64,000 nt of DNA, taken from Chrysemys picta bellii (taxonomy: Eukaryota > Chordata > Testudines > Emydidae). The stretch covers positions 1 to 64,000 of the forward strand of contig NW_027052924.1 of the NCBI RefSeq assembly GCF_011386835.1, in the 5' to 3' direction. The notes beneath the pieces were generated by a model, which was given only the letters and a program-made list of their open reading frames with translations, did no database searches and was not told the origin of the DNA. A program made the position numbers and the translations under genes. Numbering within the stretch: the stretch's first letter is position 1; the number at the start of each line of letters is the position of its first letter. Below are positions 13,301 through 25,657 of this stretch, in pieces.

Positions 13301-16285
13301 CGAGGCAGAGCGCTGCACGGCCTCAGGAACGCAGTGACCGAGTTCCCGGACAAGGTGGGTCTGGAATGGCAGGAGACTAGGCAGAGAGGGCTGGGTAGGA
13401 AGCGCCTGGTTCCCCTTCTCCCCAGCCTGTGGCTCCTATGGAGCAGACTAGGCTGTAGGCTGACTTGCCCGGACTCTGGTTACACTCAGGCTGACAGAGC
13501 GTTGCTCACCGAGCGGCGTCCAACCCCTTCTCTGCAGGTCAGGAAAAAGCGAGACAAGATCCTGGAGAGTTTTGTCCGCGCCGTGTGCGAATGCTGCGAC
13601 CCCCGCACCGTTCTGGAAGCCATGGAAGGGCTCTGCTGGATGCTGCGGGACCCCAAGGCGCCTCTGAAGGCTCACGTCGCCGTCCCACTGGCCCTGCAGG
13701 CGAGAACGTTCTTTGAGGATGTAAGTACCAAGCAGGGCAGGCCCCATGGCGCTATAGGGCACCCCACAGGGGAAGGTGCTCAGGACCTGCCTTCCCGTGG
13801 AGGGGGCTCAGTGTCCGATGCAGGCACATTTCTGGATTTGTGGGGCAGCTCAGCTCCTCTGCTAGGGGAGGCAGGGATGCAATCATTCTTGGGCCCTGGA
13901 CCCACAATTGTTCAGCAGCCCTGGGGCCCAGCAGGAAAGAGGGGAGTTTGCAGAGAATTGTCCTGTCGTTTGAACTAGCTGAAACCTCTCCGGGCTCCGC
14001 AGCTGCCAGGCTGATTCCCAAAGCATGTGAGGGCCTGAGCCTGTCCCCTCTAACCACCCTGCGCCCCCTGTCTGCAGGAGACCAGCGGCCTGAGGCGGGC
14101 CTCCATGGAGCTCTTTGGCCACCTCAGCAAATTTGTTTCCAAGAAGTCATCCCTCTTTGGGGCTGAGGTGGAGAAGAGCATGGGGACACTGCTCATCCAC
14201 CTACAGGATGGGGACCCCCAGGTGGCCCAGGTGAGTGCAGCTGAGGGCTCATAGGCGCAGGGGTGGCTGGGGGCATTCTAACAACATGGCAAGGGAGGTG
14301 CAAACTCCCCCCTCCAAGCCCCAGATCTCCTCAGTGCTGCCCTGTGGCACCCAGGACCCCCCACTAATCCAGCCCTCCTCCACCCCACACAGAGCTCTGC
14401 CAGCCCTCAGAGTGTAGCTGTGGGGTAGATCTGTGGGGTTTCCTTCTCCTCCTCCATTCCCCACAGGCACCTCCAGCCTCCCTGCCCAGCCAGCCTCTCC
14501 ACGGCTGTGGCTCCATTTTACAGCCTGCCCTGTTTAGTGGCCAGGTCCAGGTCTATCTCTGGCCCCTAGCAAGTGACCTAACCCAAGCAGGGCCACAGGG
14601 AAGGGCAGGTCGCTGAGGCCGATTGAGTCTCCATTGTTGCTGCCCTGCCCTCACTTCTGTGCTAGCTCCTGTCTGGGAATGACCAGCCTCCTGCAGCAAT
14701 CCCACCACCACCCCCGCCCCAGCCGAGTAGCAGCCCCCGATAGTGCCTGGGATTGAGGGGAGGCCAAGTACATTGGTCACTGGGCAGTGCTGTTAACCGC
14801 CCACCGGGGACCCACAGGGAATGGCCCCTTCCCTGTTCCAGGAGTGTACCTCCCCGGCCCCAGCACTCGGGCCTGGCTCCCCACAACCCAGCCAAGCTGG
14901 AGATGGGGGCTGTGGGGGCCTGGGGAACAACCGTCAGGCCAGAGGAGGTTCTGCAAAGAGGTGGCTCCTTGCTGCTCCGGCACAGCGGAGTCCCCCCAAG
15001 CCACACAGAGCCTGCGAGTTAGCAGCCCGTTGCGCTCAGGGACTCAACCAGTTTCCTTCTCGCCCTCTCTGGCAGGCGTGCAGGGTGGCATTGCTGCAGT
15101 GCGCACCCTTCCTCAGCTACCAGCCCCTGCGTACGCTCGTGCGGAGCCAGCTAGCCGAGGGGGCGGCCCCTGCCATCCCCGCCTTCCTGAGCGAAGCCTG
15201 CAGGATCCTGGTGAGTGAGCTCTGGGGTGTGGGCCCTGCAGGACAGGGGTCTGGGAGGACCTAAGCACACAGGGAGCTTTCCTGCTCCAGGGAGCCCCCT
15301 CACTGACTCAGCCCCATCCCCCACCCTTGAGGATGGCTCCTGTACAAGTCATCTCTGTCCCATGGGAGGAATCAAGGGGGAGAGGGCTCTGACAGCCAGG
15401 GGTTCCTCACCTGCCTACCAGGCAGCTCCCCTCAGCCTGGGGAGGATGTGTGGCTTGGGACTAACTGGGTTCTTGGCTTCCCAGCTCCAGGACTGCCCAG
15501 GGAGACTGAGCAAGAAGGCTGCCCTGAGAGCAGCAGCTGCCCAGCAGCTGATAGGTAAGAAAAGAGCTGGAGCTCTTCTTCCTATTATCCCTCCCTGCCC
15601 CATGAGTCCGGGGCCCAGCACCACATGCACACTCCTAACAGGGGGGAGGGGCTGGCCTCCGTTGTCCACACACAACCAAACCCAACTCCCCCTCCATCCA
15701 CTCCTTCCTATCTCCCTGGGACAAAAGGGGAACCAAGACTCCCTGCAGCCAGATGCGGGAGGGCTCTGCGGCCAGAGGGTCTCCTCTGCCCTGGCCCTAG
15801 GCAAGCCCGGCACCTGCAGCAGGAGCAGGCCCGAGGGAGAGATCCTGCCTCCCAAAGGTCTCACCCTGGTTCCCCCGCACCCCACCCCGCACCAGGCACT
15901 GGCCCCAGCCAGGTCCCCCTGCAGCCTGTACAGGGAGGGCAGAGATTCACAGGAAGCCCCAGCCCTGCCCACCCCAGCTACCACCAGCCATTCAGGCAAA
16001 GAGCCAGGGCAGCAGCTCTGCCACACTGTGCTTCACACCAACTCCCAGTGGGGCTTGTGTGCACAACACCTCTCCTGGCCTTTGTGGGGCACGAGGCCAA
16101 AGGCAAAATGATCCCAATAATCTTGGGGACTGACTCTCCACCCAGCTCCTTCCCCTCCTCTGCCCGGATGGATTGGGGGTGGGAGGCACCTTGAAAGACA
16201 GAAATCCAAGCGGTGGCTGGTGCCCTGCATGCTGTTAAATAACCAGGCCCGCCTGCCTCCCCTAGGATACATGATGGACAATTGA
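1358..16285 (+). CDS. maestro heat-like repeat (MROH) family protein, 25 exons to the stop codon (5' incomplete)
   Basis: Exons by GT-AG sites: 1358-1499, 1966-2015, 2356-2463, 2616-2732, 2940-3065, 3827-3973, 5162-5281, 5957-6036, 6522-6660, 7400-7495, 7991-8095, 8222-8348, 8755-8849, 9085-9234, 9918-10072, 11365-11521, 11611-11777, 12463-12594, 12739-12853, 13199-13354, 13538-13720, 14078-14230, 15076-15210, 15485-15554, 16266-16285. They total 3045 nt and stay in one frame (1014 codons plus TGA at 16283). Family-like blocks appear in the expected order: FLEDLLFFISDHTWLG, SFLYKCWGTVMMFF, GFARALGLCA, LLLLTYGHVV, LARQHTKAAVSILL, AIWRFLGADP, then the maestro-like end with RRASMELFGHLSKF and LLIHLQDGDPQVAQACRVAL. 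MROH proteins are helical HEAT-repeat solenoids; their molecular role is poorly known. No transmembrane segment is evident. Which paralog this is (MROH2-, 5- or 7-like) I cannot tell. A functional gene is likely because every splice site and phase is intact. Confidence 0.88.
2030..2115 (-). repeat. CR1 LINE 3'-end scrap with poly-C tract, in an MROH intron
   Basis: The stretch matches the antisense CR1 3' consensus that is far better preserved at 48540-48610: a GGCTGGAAAGGAACTCAAGAGG-like block (split here) followed by TCATCTAGTCCAGCCCC. It then runs into about 20 C residues. It lies in the intron between exons 1966-2015 and 2356-2463. Confidence 0.6.
4761..4979. mobile_element. hAT-type MITE (219 bp) with 8-bp target duplication
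   Basis: The element starts CAGGGGTTCTCAAACTG and ends AGTTGGAGACCCACAG, an imperfect terminal inverted repeat. It is flanked by CCCTAGGC (4753-4760) and CCCTAGGG (4980-4987), an 8-bp target duplication with one mismatch, which is diagnostic of hAT transposition. It has no coding capacity and lies in the 1.2-kb intron between MROH exons 3827-3973 and 5162-5281. Confidence 0.8.
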
Positions 16286-19026
16286 AGCCAGAGAAGAGCA
16301 GGAGGCTTGGACCGCCCACCCTGCTGTGAGTCACGGCTGAGGGGTATTGCTGTGCTGGGAGGAGGGGCGGGGAGAAATCGGGGCAGGGTTCTAGGGTCGG
16401 GGGCGGCAGCAGCCACATCGCACGGTGGCTGGGAGCCAGAACCCAGTTGGAGTGACCTGCAGAGCGTAGGAGCAGGGAGAAAACCCTTGGGGCTGGTTCT
16501 GGGGTATCTTCTCCACGGCTATAGTTTGAAACTCCCTGCCCTGTGGGGTGTTCCCATCCTGGCCCAGGCAGGAGCCATGGCTGGTCAGCAGGGTCTGGGA
16601 GTCAGAAGTGAGTCGTACCTGGCAGGCAGGGGGCAGTGGCAAGCAGAGAGGGGGTGGACTCCACAAGAGGGAGGGAAACCACCTCCTATGGGAGACCCGG
16701 CTGCTGGAGGAGACTTTTCCCCCTAATCCCTCACCAGCCGCGGTGCCGCGGGCAGGGACTCTGAGCAGCCCCAGCCAAGGGCGAGGCCGGGGGTTCCTCT
16801 GAGCCTCATTTGGTGCTAACTCTGCAGAACCCAGCCTGGATTGCTGCCTGCCCCCTGCAAGTGGCAGCTCCAAGAGCCCCTGCACGCACGGAGCAGCTGA
16901 CACCACCCCACCCCACCCCAGCCCCAGCTATGCTTATGGGGATATGAAATTCTACCTCTGAGTCTCCCTGCCTTCAACAGCTGATCATGCCCCAAAGGGC
17001 TGCACCAGAGCTGAGGAAACAGAGCCAGGTGCTGCGGAAACACATCCCAGGGCTGGAGTGTGCAGTCCAACCCCTCCCCCGCATCACGAGCATTCGTTCT
17101 GTCAGAGGCTGACCCTGCCAGCTGCTCACTAGGCAGAACCCAGCCAGGTGCTGAGCAGACTCTCCTAGGCCTGGTGCTTAAATACCTGGAGAGGCTGCAG
17201 TCAGCCCAAGAAGGGTGGGCAGGGGGTGGCGTAGAGTCGCAGGCTGAACTGCAGGCCGCAAGCAGACCCAGCGTCACTTCTCACAGCCCCAATCCACTGA
17301 GCAAGAGGGGAATAAGGCTGCTGCAGCCAGAATTTCCTTCACTCCAGTAAACTCCTCTCCCCACATTTCCTGACACCCTCCCTATTTACAACCAATGCAG
17401 TTGGCTGCTTTTTAAAGATAAGTGCATGTTGCAAACTCATGTTTTGTTATCCATTTCCTTCTTTGCAGACAAAGATTCAGGCGGAGAGAAATTCTGGCAT
17501 AGTTCTTCCCGCAGGTCTAGCTACTTAGATGCTCTGCTCACACAGGCAGGCTGATCATATGGGCTGGACCACGCTGCTGTGTGGATGAGGGAAGCCTATG
17601 GAAGGTGGGGTGTAAAACAGCAGCTGACGTAGCCTAGATGGGCGCATACTCACTGAAGATGCTCAGACCAAACTTGGGTCAGGATGCAATGCTGAAACAG
17701 TCCAGCAGAGGGAGCCACCGCAGGAGTAATGGGCAGGCTGCCAGTAGATGTCCCCATATAGGGAAGAGAGCACTTGCACAGACCTGTGAGAAAGCAGGAG
17801 GATACCCAGGTTACTGCCTTGCAGAGTTCCAGAAGGGAGGGGTCTCTCTCACCAAGATCTACCCGAGCTCTGATCTCTAGGGCAGGAGCCTTTTATTTGG
17901 CTCCACAGGCCTCACTCATACACCTGCCAACCAAGCAAGGTTTTCGAGCTCAGTTTGCACCATACAGAATGAACGGGTGGTCAGACTCACTCACCTCTCG
18001 GGCGCCCTTTTTGTATGTCTAGGACTTTTCCGTCTTCTCCTCCTCCACTGAGGGGAAGAGGATGGAAGCTCCAGCTCTTGAATTGGGCTATTAGGGACAC
18101 ACACTGATCACCAGTGACTTATTAGGGAACTAAATAGGGAACCCGGGAGACAAGGGTATTTCCCCGACCTGCCTATGGTGGAGAAACATTAAGATTCAGG
18201 TCCCAGGAGTCCAGAACCTCTCGAGTTTGCCCTCTGCAATCCGTTCTCTCTGGATGGAGCCTAACAGAAAAACAAGAGATTAGTGGCCAAGGGCACAGAG
18301 GGCTGCCACGTATACCCTCCGGGAACCAAGGCTCAGGAGAAAAGGCTAGTGGCCTGCCAAGCAGCAGCAGTCAGGCTTGGCCTTCTCTGGCCCCTCAACA
18401 AATCTTCCCCAGAACCTCTGAGCTACATGCAGGCTGCCCGGAGGGTATCGCTCAGTGAGAATTCACCTCTGGCAGGCAGCCCTATCAAGAGGGGGCGGGA
18501 TCAAAATTACATGAGCCCAGGATGAGCTTCCTCTCTTGGACAGTAGAGCTGGGCAACCTGCTGCAGAGGCGAACGCTGCAAATCCAAAAAAACATCATCG
18601 TCATGTTCAGCCTCACCTCCACGAGCAGACGCCTGGCATGTAATCAAGGCTCCATTTTGTCCTCATCCAAAACCTGAAATCAAACTCTTACCTTCTCAAC
18701 ATTAAAGACAGTGATAGATGTCCTTGTTGTGTAAACAGGCAGAGAGGTTATGCAACTTGGGCGGAAACAGGCACTCAAATACTGCACTGATGGGGGCCTT
18801 ATAAAGATGTAGACAGATGATAAGTAGCATCTTTATATAGGAGATCCTTGAACAATGCACCAAGCTATTGGACTCAAAGCAAGAACGAACTTCTCTTCTT
18901 CACCTCTCAGTAGGAGAGCTCAGGGAAGAGAAGAGTGAAGCCACAGCTCGTATCGAATCTGCTCTTCAGCAGACTACACGCTGCACATCAGACGTACAGC
19001 AGCAGTGTTGGTGAATTAATCTAGTA
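16286..19026. other. intergenic stretch downstream of the MROH gene; no gene supported
   Basis: Open frames here are short and lack splice context or recognisable motifs. GC content falls along this stretch from the GC-rich MROH locus to the AT-richer transposon region. No convincing AATAAA was found close to the MROH stop, so the end of its 3' UTR cannot be placed. Confidence 0.5.
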
Positions 19027-19720
19027 CAGTGGTTCCCAAACTGGGGTTCGCGAAATGTTACAGGTTGTCCGCGGGGAAAAAATTCCCTAATGGCGGACAG
19101 AGCTGTCCCTAGGGACCCCGGGCAGCATGGGGCCAGCAGCCCGGAGCCCCTGGACGTCCAAGAGCGAAGCAGATCAAAGCAAGCATCTCTATCACACTGA
19201 GATTTAAACTTCAAAACTCCTTATAAGAAATGCAAAGGGAGGTGGATATTTTTTCCTGTTTTTAAAATTAAACAGGCAGCTAATATTGTTTTTAAAATTA
19301 TTAGGAAGAACAAGTTTAAGCTTTGTTGTAACATGCGTTGTTTGTCTGGACTGCTCAAGACCTCAATGCTTGTGTAGAAGGAACTCTAAGTTGACTTCTT
19401 AAATACCTTCATCAAGGAGTATCAGGTGTGAAACAGCATGAAACGTAGGAGCCTTGTTTTATAACAGAATTATTCAAAGTGATACAAGCTATGAAAGTAA
19501 GATCTTGGAAGAGTGTTGCCGTTTTCATAATGTAATAAAATACTGTAATGATAAATAATAATTAATAATGAAGTGTGCAATAAGCTTGTCATCAAAACAA
19601 ATTTTATATTTCCCAGATTACTGTTTTTATAATTTATACTCAGGTAAAGGAGAAAATCCCTGGCAATATTTATTTTGAGGAAGGGGTTCGCGAGACTTGA
19701 CATTTTAGTGAAAGGGGTTT
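19027..19720. mobile_element. hAT-type element, 3' end cut by an LTR
   Basis: It begins CAGTGGTTCCCAAACTGGGG, a typical hAT inverted terminus, followed by AT-rich non-coding sequence. Near the right side it shows the subterminal GGGGTTCGCGAGACTT motif, but the expected inverted terminus is missing because the sequence switches at 19721 to an LTR-like repeat. No transposase frame is visible. Confidence 0.6.
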
Positions 19721-20485
19721 TGTCATAACTATAAAGGGAAGGGTAATAGCCCTCCTGTGTACAATACTATAAAATCCCTCCTGGCCAGAGACTTCAAAAT
19801 CCTTTTACCTGTAAAGGGTTAAGAAGCTCAGGTAACCTGGTTGACACCTGACCCAAAGGATCAATAAGGGAACAAGATTCTTTCAAATCTTGGTGGGAGA
19901 AAGGCTTTTGTTTGTGCTCTTTGTTTTTGGGGGGAGTTCGCTCTTGGGACTAAAAGGGACCAGACATCAATCTATGCTCTCCAAATCTTTCTGAACAAGT
20001 CTCTCATATTTCAAACTTGTAAGTACAGCCAGGCAAGGCGTATTAGTTTTATCTTTGTTTTCCCAACTAGTAAATGTACCTTTTGCTAAGGTGTTTACCT
20101 CTGTTTGCTGTAACTTTGAACATAAGGCTAGAGGGGGTCCCTCTGGGCTCATTAAGTTTGATTACCCTGTAAAGTTATTTTCCATCCTGAGTTTACAGAG
20201 ATGATTTAGACCTTTTTCTTTAATTAAAAGCCTTTTTTAATAACCTGATTTATTTTTCCTTGTTTTTAGATCCAAGGGGATTGGATCTGGATCTACCAGG
20301 AGTTGGTGGGAGAAAGGATGGGGGGGGGGGGTGGTTAATTTCTCCTTGTTTTAAGATCCAAGGGGTTGGATCTATGTTCACCAGGGAGTTGGTGGAAGAG
20401 TCTCTCAAGGCTACCCAGGGAAGGGAATTAGCCCATTGGGAGTGGTGGCAGGGGACCATGTACTTCCAACAGATTCTCTACTACC
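19721..20485 (+). repeat. LTR-like repeat beginning TGTCATAACT, probably a truncated solo LTR
   Basis: It starts with TG inside the hAT element at 19721, has a TATAAAA box near 19770, and carries two related internal blocks (GATCCAAGGGG... near 20270 and 20355, each followed by GGATCT and ACCAGG). It resembles a retroviral-type LTR common in turtle genomes, from memory rather than alignment. The right end is not clear because another LTR begins at 20486. Confidence 0.45.
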
Positions 20486-21582
20486 TGTGACAATGCGGTT
20501 CTGGCGGAACCCAACTGAGAGTGCCAACTCAGGACAAATTGCTCAAATAGGGCAGTTACAGGCCAAGGCTGGGTTTTTTCCATCTGGTTGAGCTTTTCCA
20601 CCTCTAAGGCAAACCAAACCAGCCAGACTAAGAGGACTTCGGTCTCACCCCACTGGCTAACCGCAAGTCTCACAAGCAATCTCCTTAGACACTCCAGTTT
20701 CCCAGTATTACCACCAGTGCCACTCGTTATGGGGACAAATGGTTATGAAAACCAATACCCCAGTAAAAGAAAAAGGTTCTCCTGATCCCAAAGGACCAAG
20801 CCCCAGACCCAGGTCAATATACAAATCAGATCTTACCCACAAATCACGCTGTTGCCAATCCTTCAGAATCTAAAATCTAAAGGTTTATTCATAAAAGGAA
20901 AAAGATAGAGATGAGAGTTAGACTTGGTTAAATGGAATCAATTACATACAGTAATGGCAAAGTTCTTGGTTCAGGCTTGCAGCAGCGATGGAATAAACTG
21001 CAGGTTCAAATCAAGTCTCTGGAATACATCCCCCGCTGGGATGGGTCCTCAGTCCTTTGTTCAAAGCTTCAGCTTGTAGCAAAGTTCCTCCAGAGGTATG
21101 AAGCAGGATTGAAGACAAGATGGAGATGAGGCATTAGCCTTATATAGTCTTTTCCAGGTTTAAGAACACCTGTGTTCTTACTGTGGAAAATTACAGCAAA
21201 ATGGAGTCTGGAGTCACATGGGGAAGTTCCTGCATACTTTGCTGAGTCTCAAGGCATATTTGCTTTCTCTCAATGGGTCCATTGTATAGCTGATGGTCCT
21301 TAATGGGCCATCAAGCAGGCTAGGCAGAGCTAACACCAGTTTGTCTGGGATGTCACCCAGCAGCATAGCATAAGTTTGAAATACAGACAGTATAGAGCCA
21401 ATATTTATAACTTCAACTACAAAGTGGATACACACATATAGACAGCATAATCATAACCAGTAATCCATAACCTTGTCTTAGACACCCCATTTGACCCCCT
21501 TTATACAAGATTTGCGTGCCACTACAGGACCTTGGTTGCAACAATGATCTATATGGTCCCAGATTATATCAATAACGTCACA
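20486..21582 (-). repeat. solo LTR on the minus strand, about 1.1 kb
   Basis: Read on the minus strand the block starts TGTGACG at 21582 and ends GTCACA at 20486, satisfying TG...CA with short inverted ends. It has CTATATAAGG as a TATA box near 21141-21147 and an AATAAA poly(A) signal at 20889-20884, in the order expected for U3-R-U5. No gag or pol lies beside it. A target duplication could not be assigned with confidence (flanks TACC and CCAC). Confidence 0.55.
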
Positions 21583-23528
21583 CCACCCAACTGGGAAAAG
21601 TCTCCATGTGTGCTTACGGGTCGAAAGGTCAAATTCCTGGAAGCTGAGAGTGAGAAGTTTTAAATCACCCCATGGTGAAACTCCTCTGATTACCAGACAA
21701 TGCCAGGATTAATTGCCTAAAGTACCATGTCACTAATCCAGCATGCCAGGGCCATCACAGAGTGCAAAGGCAAACACGGTGGTTTACGAGCAGCTGTTTT
21801 GCTTGACCTAGATACAGAAATCTGGTTTTGCCTGGGAGAGGAAGGAACAACAGATTCTTTAGAACTTTTGACAGCACTGCAGCTTTAAGCACCAGAGAAG
21901 CAAATGCTTCCTCAGATTTTCAGCCTTCAGTAAGATGTGGCAGCCCTTACAGAGACAAGCAAGAAACTGCCTGGAGACACAGAATGGCTACCCTGAAGTC
22001 ACAAACCTTTGCTGACCTGTCACCAACTGCTGGCGCACACGCTGCAGTGCTCCTGGTCTGGCCACACAAACACGCTTGGCAGCGTCACTGAGTCAAGACA
22101 GCACTCACCAGATCTTCTGGCTCCCTTGAAAGTACTCCAACGGCCCAGCTTTACAGACATGCATGTGGGGCAGTGGGCTGCACTTCCACACGCATCTTTT
22201 GGGGATTTTTTTCTTTTTAAGCTGCAGTTCCAAAGGAATGTTTTGGGGGAAGTTCTGGGTTATACAGGCAGTCAGACAAGCTTCTAAGGCCAGAAGGGAT
22301 CATTGTGCTCTATGACCCTTGCTAGCTGGCATCCCTAAATTCAGAGTCCAAAAGGGGTGACTTCAAAGGGAGGCTCAAAGCACTGTTGAAAACCAGACAG
22401 GCTATCCAGTAACTTAGAGCACCTTCAGACATCGCCACTATTTGCATCTCTCGGGTCCCCCGATTCGTTACTAATAGACTTACAGTCTGTATTCAGTGCT
22501 CCTTAGCTTATTGCTTTGGATACCCAATGACAGCTGGTTGAGCTTTTCTGGTAGTTCTACCTGTGTATTTATACAACACAATTACCTCATGGGGCTTCCT
22601 CACCCAACGGGAAGAGACAGAAAGCAGGGAGGAAAAACTATTAAACTCTTCCACAAAATACTGAGCCATATAAAGTTCAATGTTACCATTTAGGCTAAAA
22701 AAAATGCAACGTTCACGTCAAGGGGGCTGGGAGTTTAGTGGCCCTAAACACCACGACTGTGTTTGTGATAGACCTCAATCTCCAAGCACTGGATGTAGGC
22801 AAAGGGAGTGCTGAAGACAGCTGTAAATCAAAAAAGAATCAGGCTAAAGAGAACTGTTAATTTGTTAAGGAACCAAAAAGGATTGATTTGTTATTTAACA
22901 GCCCGGCTGCTAACAAGACGGAGGGAGATTTTTTTTTTTTGACATTTCCACTGGCTGGTAAATTGTATTACCCCGTTTCCCAGAATGACTCAAGGGATTT
23001 GGGGGGGGAGGGGGGCAACCTCCCAACTCCAGTGGAAGAGGTGGCTAATTATTAGCTCTCGACCACCACAGAATGTTGCAACTGCTACAAAATAAAAAGA
23101 GTTTATAACCTCTGAACAGGAACTGGGAATTGCTTACAAATTAGTATCTGGAATCCAGAGGCGATACCCTTACATTTATCTGCTAGGGTAAGTCAAACAT
23201 TGGTCATTTGTGAGGGTCCTAAACAGAGATCAAACTTTCAGGTCTACTACTATCTTCTCCCACCACCTCTACTTCTGTTTTTATTAAAGGAGTGATTCCA
23301 TCAGATGCATCTTCCTCCCTTTCCTCAGGAGAGTGTGTGTCAAAATCTCATTGTGTATGATCAAGAAGGAAGAAAAATCTGTACACAATGATTAGCCCTG
23401 ATATTTTAATGGAAATACTGCACTACAGTCAAGTTTACATTTGTATAGAAATCATCACATGGATAGGTGGCCAAGGATCACATTACAGAATATAAAAAGC
23501 AATTTAAAGTAAAAAGAAATCTTGCTAT
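21583..23528. other. non-coding stretch; one LINE 3' scrap near 22275-22330
   Basis: No coding exon could be supported. GCTTCTAAGGCCAGAAGGG near 22280 looks like the 3' tail of a CR1/L3-type LINE in reptiles. A T-run at 22930 and a G-run near 22999 are the only other structured elements. Confidence 0.35.
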
Positions 23529-24100
23529 TGTACAGGCTGGGATCAGAGCATGGAGCTCAGAAGTCAGACATCGGGAGGGATGAAAGCTTGTCGCAGAAAA
23601 ACAGAGTTCTCATTCTTTTGTTTAGGTACAGCAAGTCAGATGCTTTATTAACTCGCACAATTGTGCAGAGGGAGAGAGCTAAGCAGGTCTCTCTCAGGTA
23701 ACTAATTACAGCAAGCATTTATATCTTTCATTACAGAAATAATGAGGGACAGCTGCATTTTGTTTATACATAGGACATCTTGATATCTTATTTCCTCACT
23801 TGTTTTGACTCTAGCCAACATACAATATTTTCTATACCTTATCTATACAAGGTCACAACGACTTCACACACAGTTCTTTCCCACCCGCCTCACACAATCC
23901 TCGCTTCTACAAATCTCGCGTTATTAGGATTACAGTTAGCCGGACTCTTGCTAACGAGCTGTCATGCATTGCAGTTCCTTTCTGTCAGTTCTTTCTCTGC
24001 TTCCACAACCTGTAGGTGAAAACCCTGCTGCAGGAGGAGATCGCCTTGTGTTTTATTGGGTTTTTTTCCTGGGTACCTTGACCAGCAGGAATCCCGCCAT
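23529..24100 (-). repeat. possible minus-strand LTR
   Basis: Read on the minus strand, a TATA-like ATATAAAT near 23727 is followed by AATAAA at 23649-23644 and the block ends CCTGTACA at 23529. The order and spacing fit the U3-R-U5 part of an LTR. The 5' limit is a guess and no internal retroviral sequence accompanies it. Confidence 0.3.
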
Positions 24101-25657
24101 GTTAATCCCATTCCGCTCAAATAACATGCAGGCACGGACTCTTGGACAAAACACCCACAAAGCAGCAGCAGCTGTTACTTCCAAGCTGGTAAAGTCTAAA
24201 TCATCCTGACTTCCACTTCCAGATCAGCTTTAACATATATTAAAAAGAAACACCTGAGGGTGGGGTGAGGCACAGGGGAGCGTGTTTAAAACCTTTGAAA
24301 TGGAAGAGGACACAATAAAACCCCCTTCCTGTCTGAACACAGCAAAAGGAGGAGAAACGGGACAGGTAACTTATTGCTGGCAAACTCTGAAAACTCCCCC
24401 GTGGGCTCTTTACTCTCTTTTCCTCTCTCCATAGGAGGCTCCCATTCATCACAATGGCTGGAATTACTCTCTGTACATTGGCTGCCAATGACTAGTGACC
24501 TTTATAGGCCATGCATTTTCACCACTCTGCTCTCCCAGCTGCACAAAGGCTGGAGCCATTGCCTTCCCCCGACCCTCTCTCCCCAATTTCTCCATCTCTC
24601 TGCCGGGGAAGGGAAGAGAACTCAGTTCTGAGGGGACAACCAGCTGTCTTGAAATCCCTGGGACAGATTTCAGAAGTGGACTTTGAAAAACAGCAGAGCT
24701 GCATTCACAGCTCTCCAGCTGGGACACGGAAGCTGTTCGGGCACAACTGGCAGCATTGTTTTGTGCAAGGAAAGGATGCCTCCTTTGAGGAGAGACAGTG
24801 CAGTTGGGTCTGTCGTGGCTTACGAAGTCCATGCCAACTTGTCTGAAAACCAAAATCTTCCAATGCTTAAATATCTGCCAGCACTATACTTCTATGCTTA
24901 AAAAATATATATATATCCCATTTGTGGATTTCACTAGTGAAATGCATCACACAGCCTACCCGCCTTGCCGTTCTCTCTCTCTCACACACACACAGAGACA
25001 TAGACACAAAGCAGCTCTAATGAAATACTGGTTTGGTACTTAGAATGTTCTCTCCAATACCGAGAGGGAAAATACATAAGCACAATCAACCCCAGCTAGG
25101 TAGCTCAGCAACACTTCAGAATATGAAGCCAATAATAAAATGGTCAAATGTCCCCTCTCCGCACTGCAAACTGCATGGTGCCTTTCAGAACAGGAACAGG
25201 GCCGTGGGTGAGCGAGTGTCTTCCTCAATAAGAACCAAGATGTATTTTTATTTACAAAAGAAAGGAGAGAACAATTTCCACACAAAAGCACTACAACGAT
25301 AACTCTCTTTGGTAAAAAGTGTAATAAATGTCTCCATAGGTCTGTTTGTTGGTACTAACTCTCAAGCCACCTGGTACTATGGTACACAAGAAGCTGGTAC
25401 AGTTATACTAGCACATCAAGCATATTTCCTTTAATAAAAAAAGGAAAAAAATTGACAATATGTACATTTATTTACAAAAAAGGAAGGGGAACATGTTAAA
25501 ATTGTGTTGTTTCTGCTGAGAATCCAGTTGTGATAGACACCTCTGGTTTCACGACATATCTGAGCATGTAACTTTAAATGCACCACTCCGGTCAGGATGT
25601 ATGCAACATCCAGTTCTCTTCCCTTGAAGTTCAGGCCATTGAGGAGTTAATCTCAGA
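24101..25657. other. non-coding stretch with simple repeats
   Basis: No gene is supported. There is an AT microsatellite at about 24901-24917 and a CT-then-CA microsatellite at about 24973-25000. The rest is AT-rich with short spurious frames. Confidence 0.4.

Noticed and set aside
15215..16111. 298-codon plus-strand open frame and 203-codon minus-strand frame across the last MROH introns
   Set aside because: GC-rich intronic DNA gives long chance frames. They cross clear GT-AG sites of the MROH exons and have no motif.
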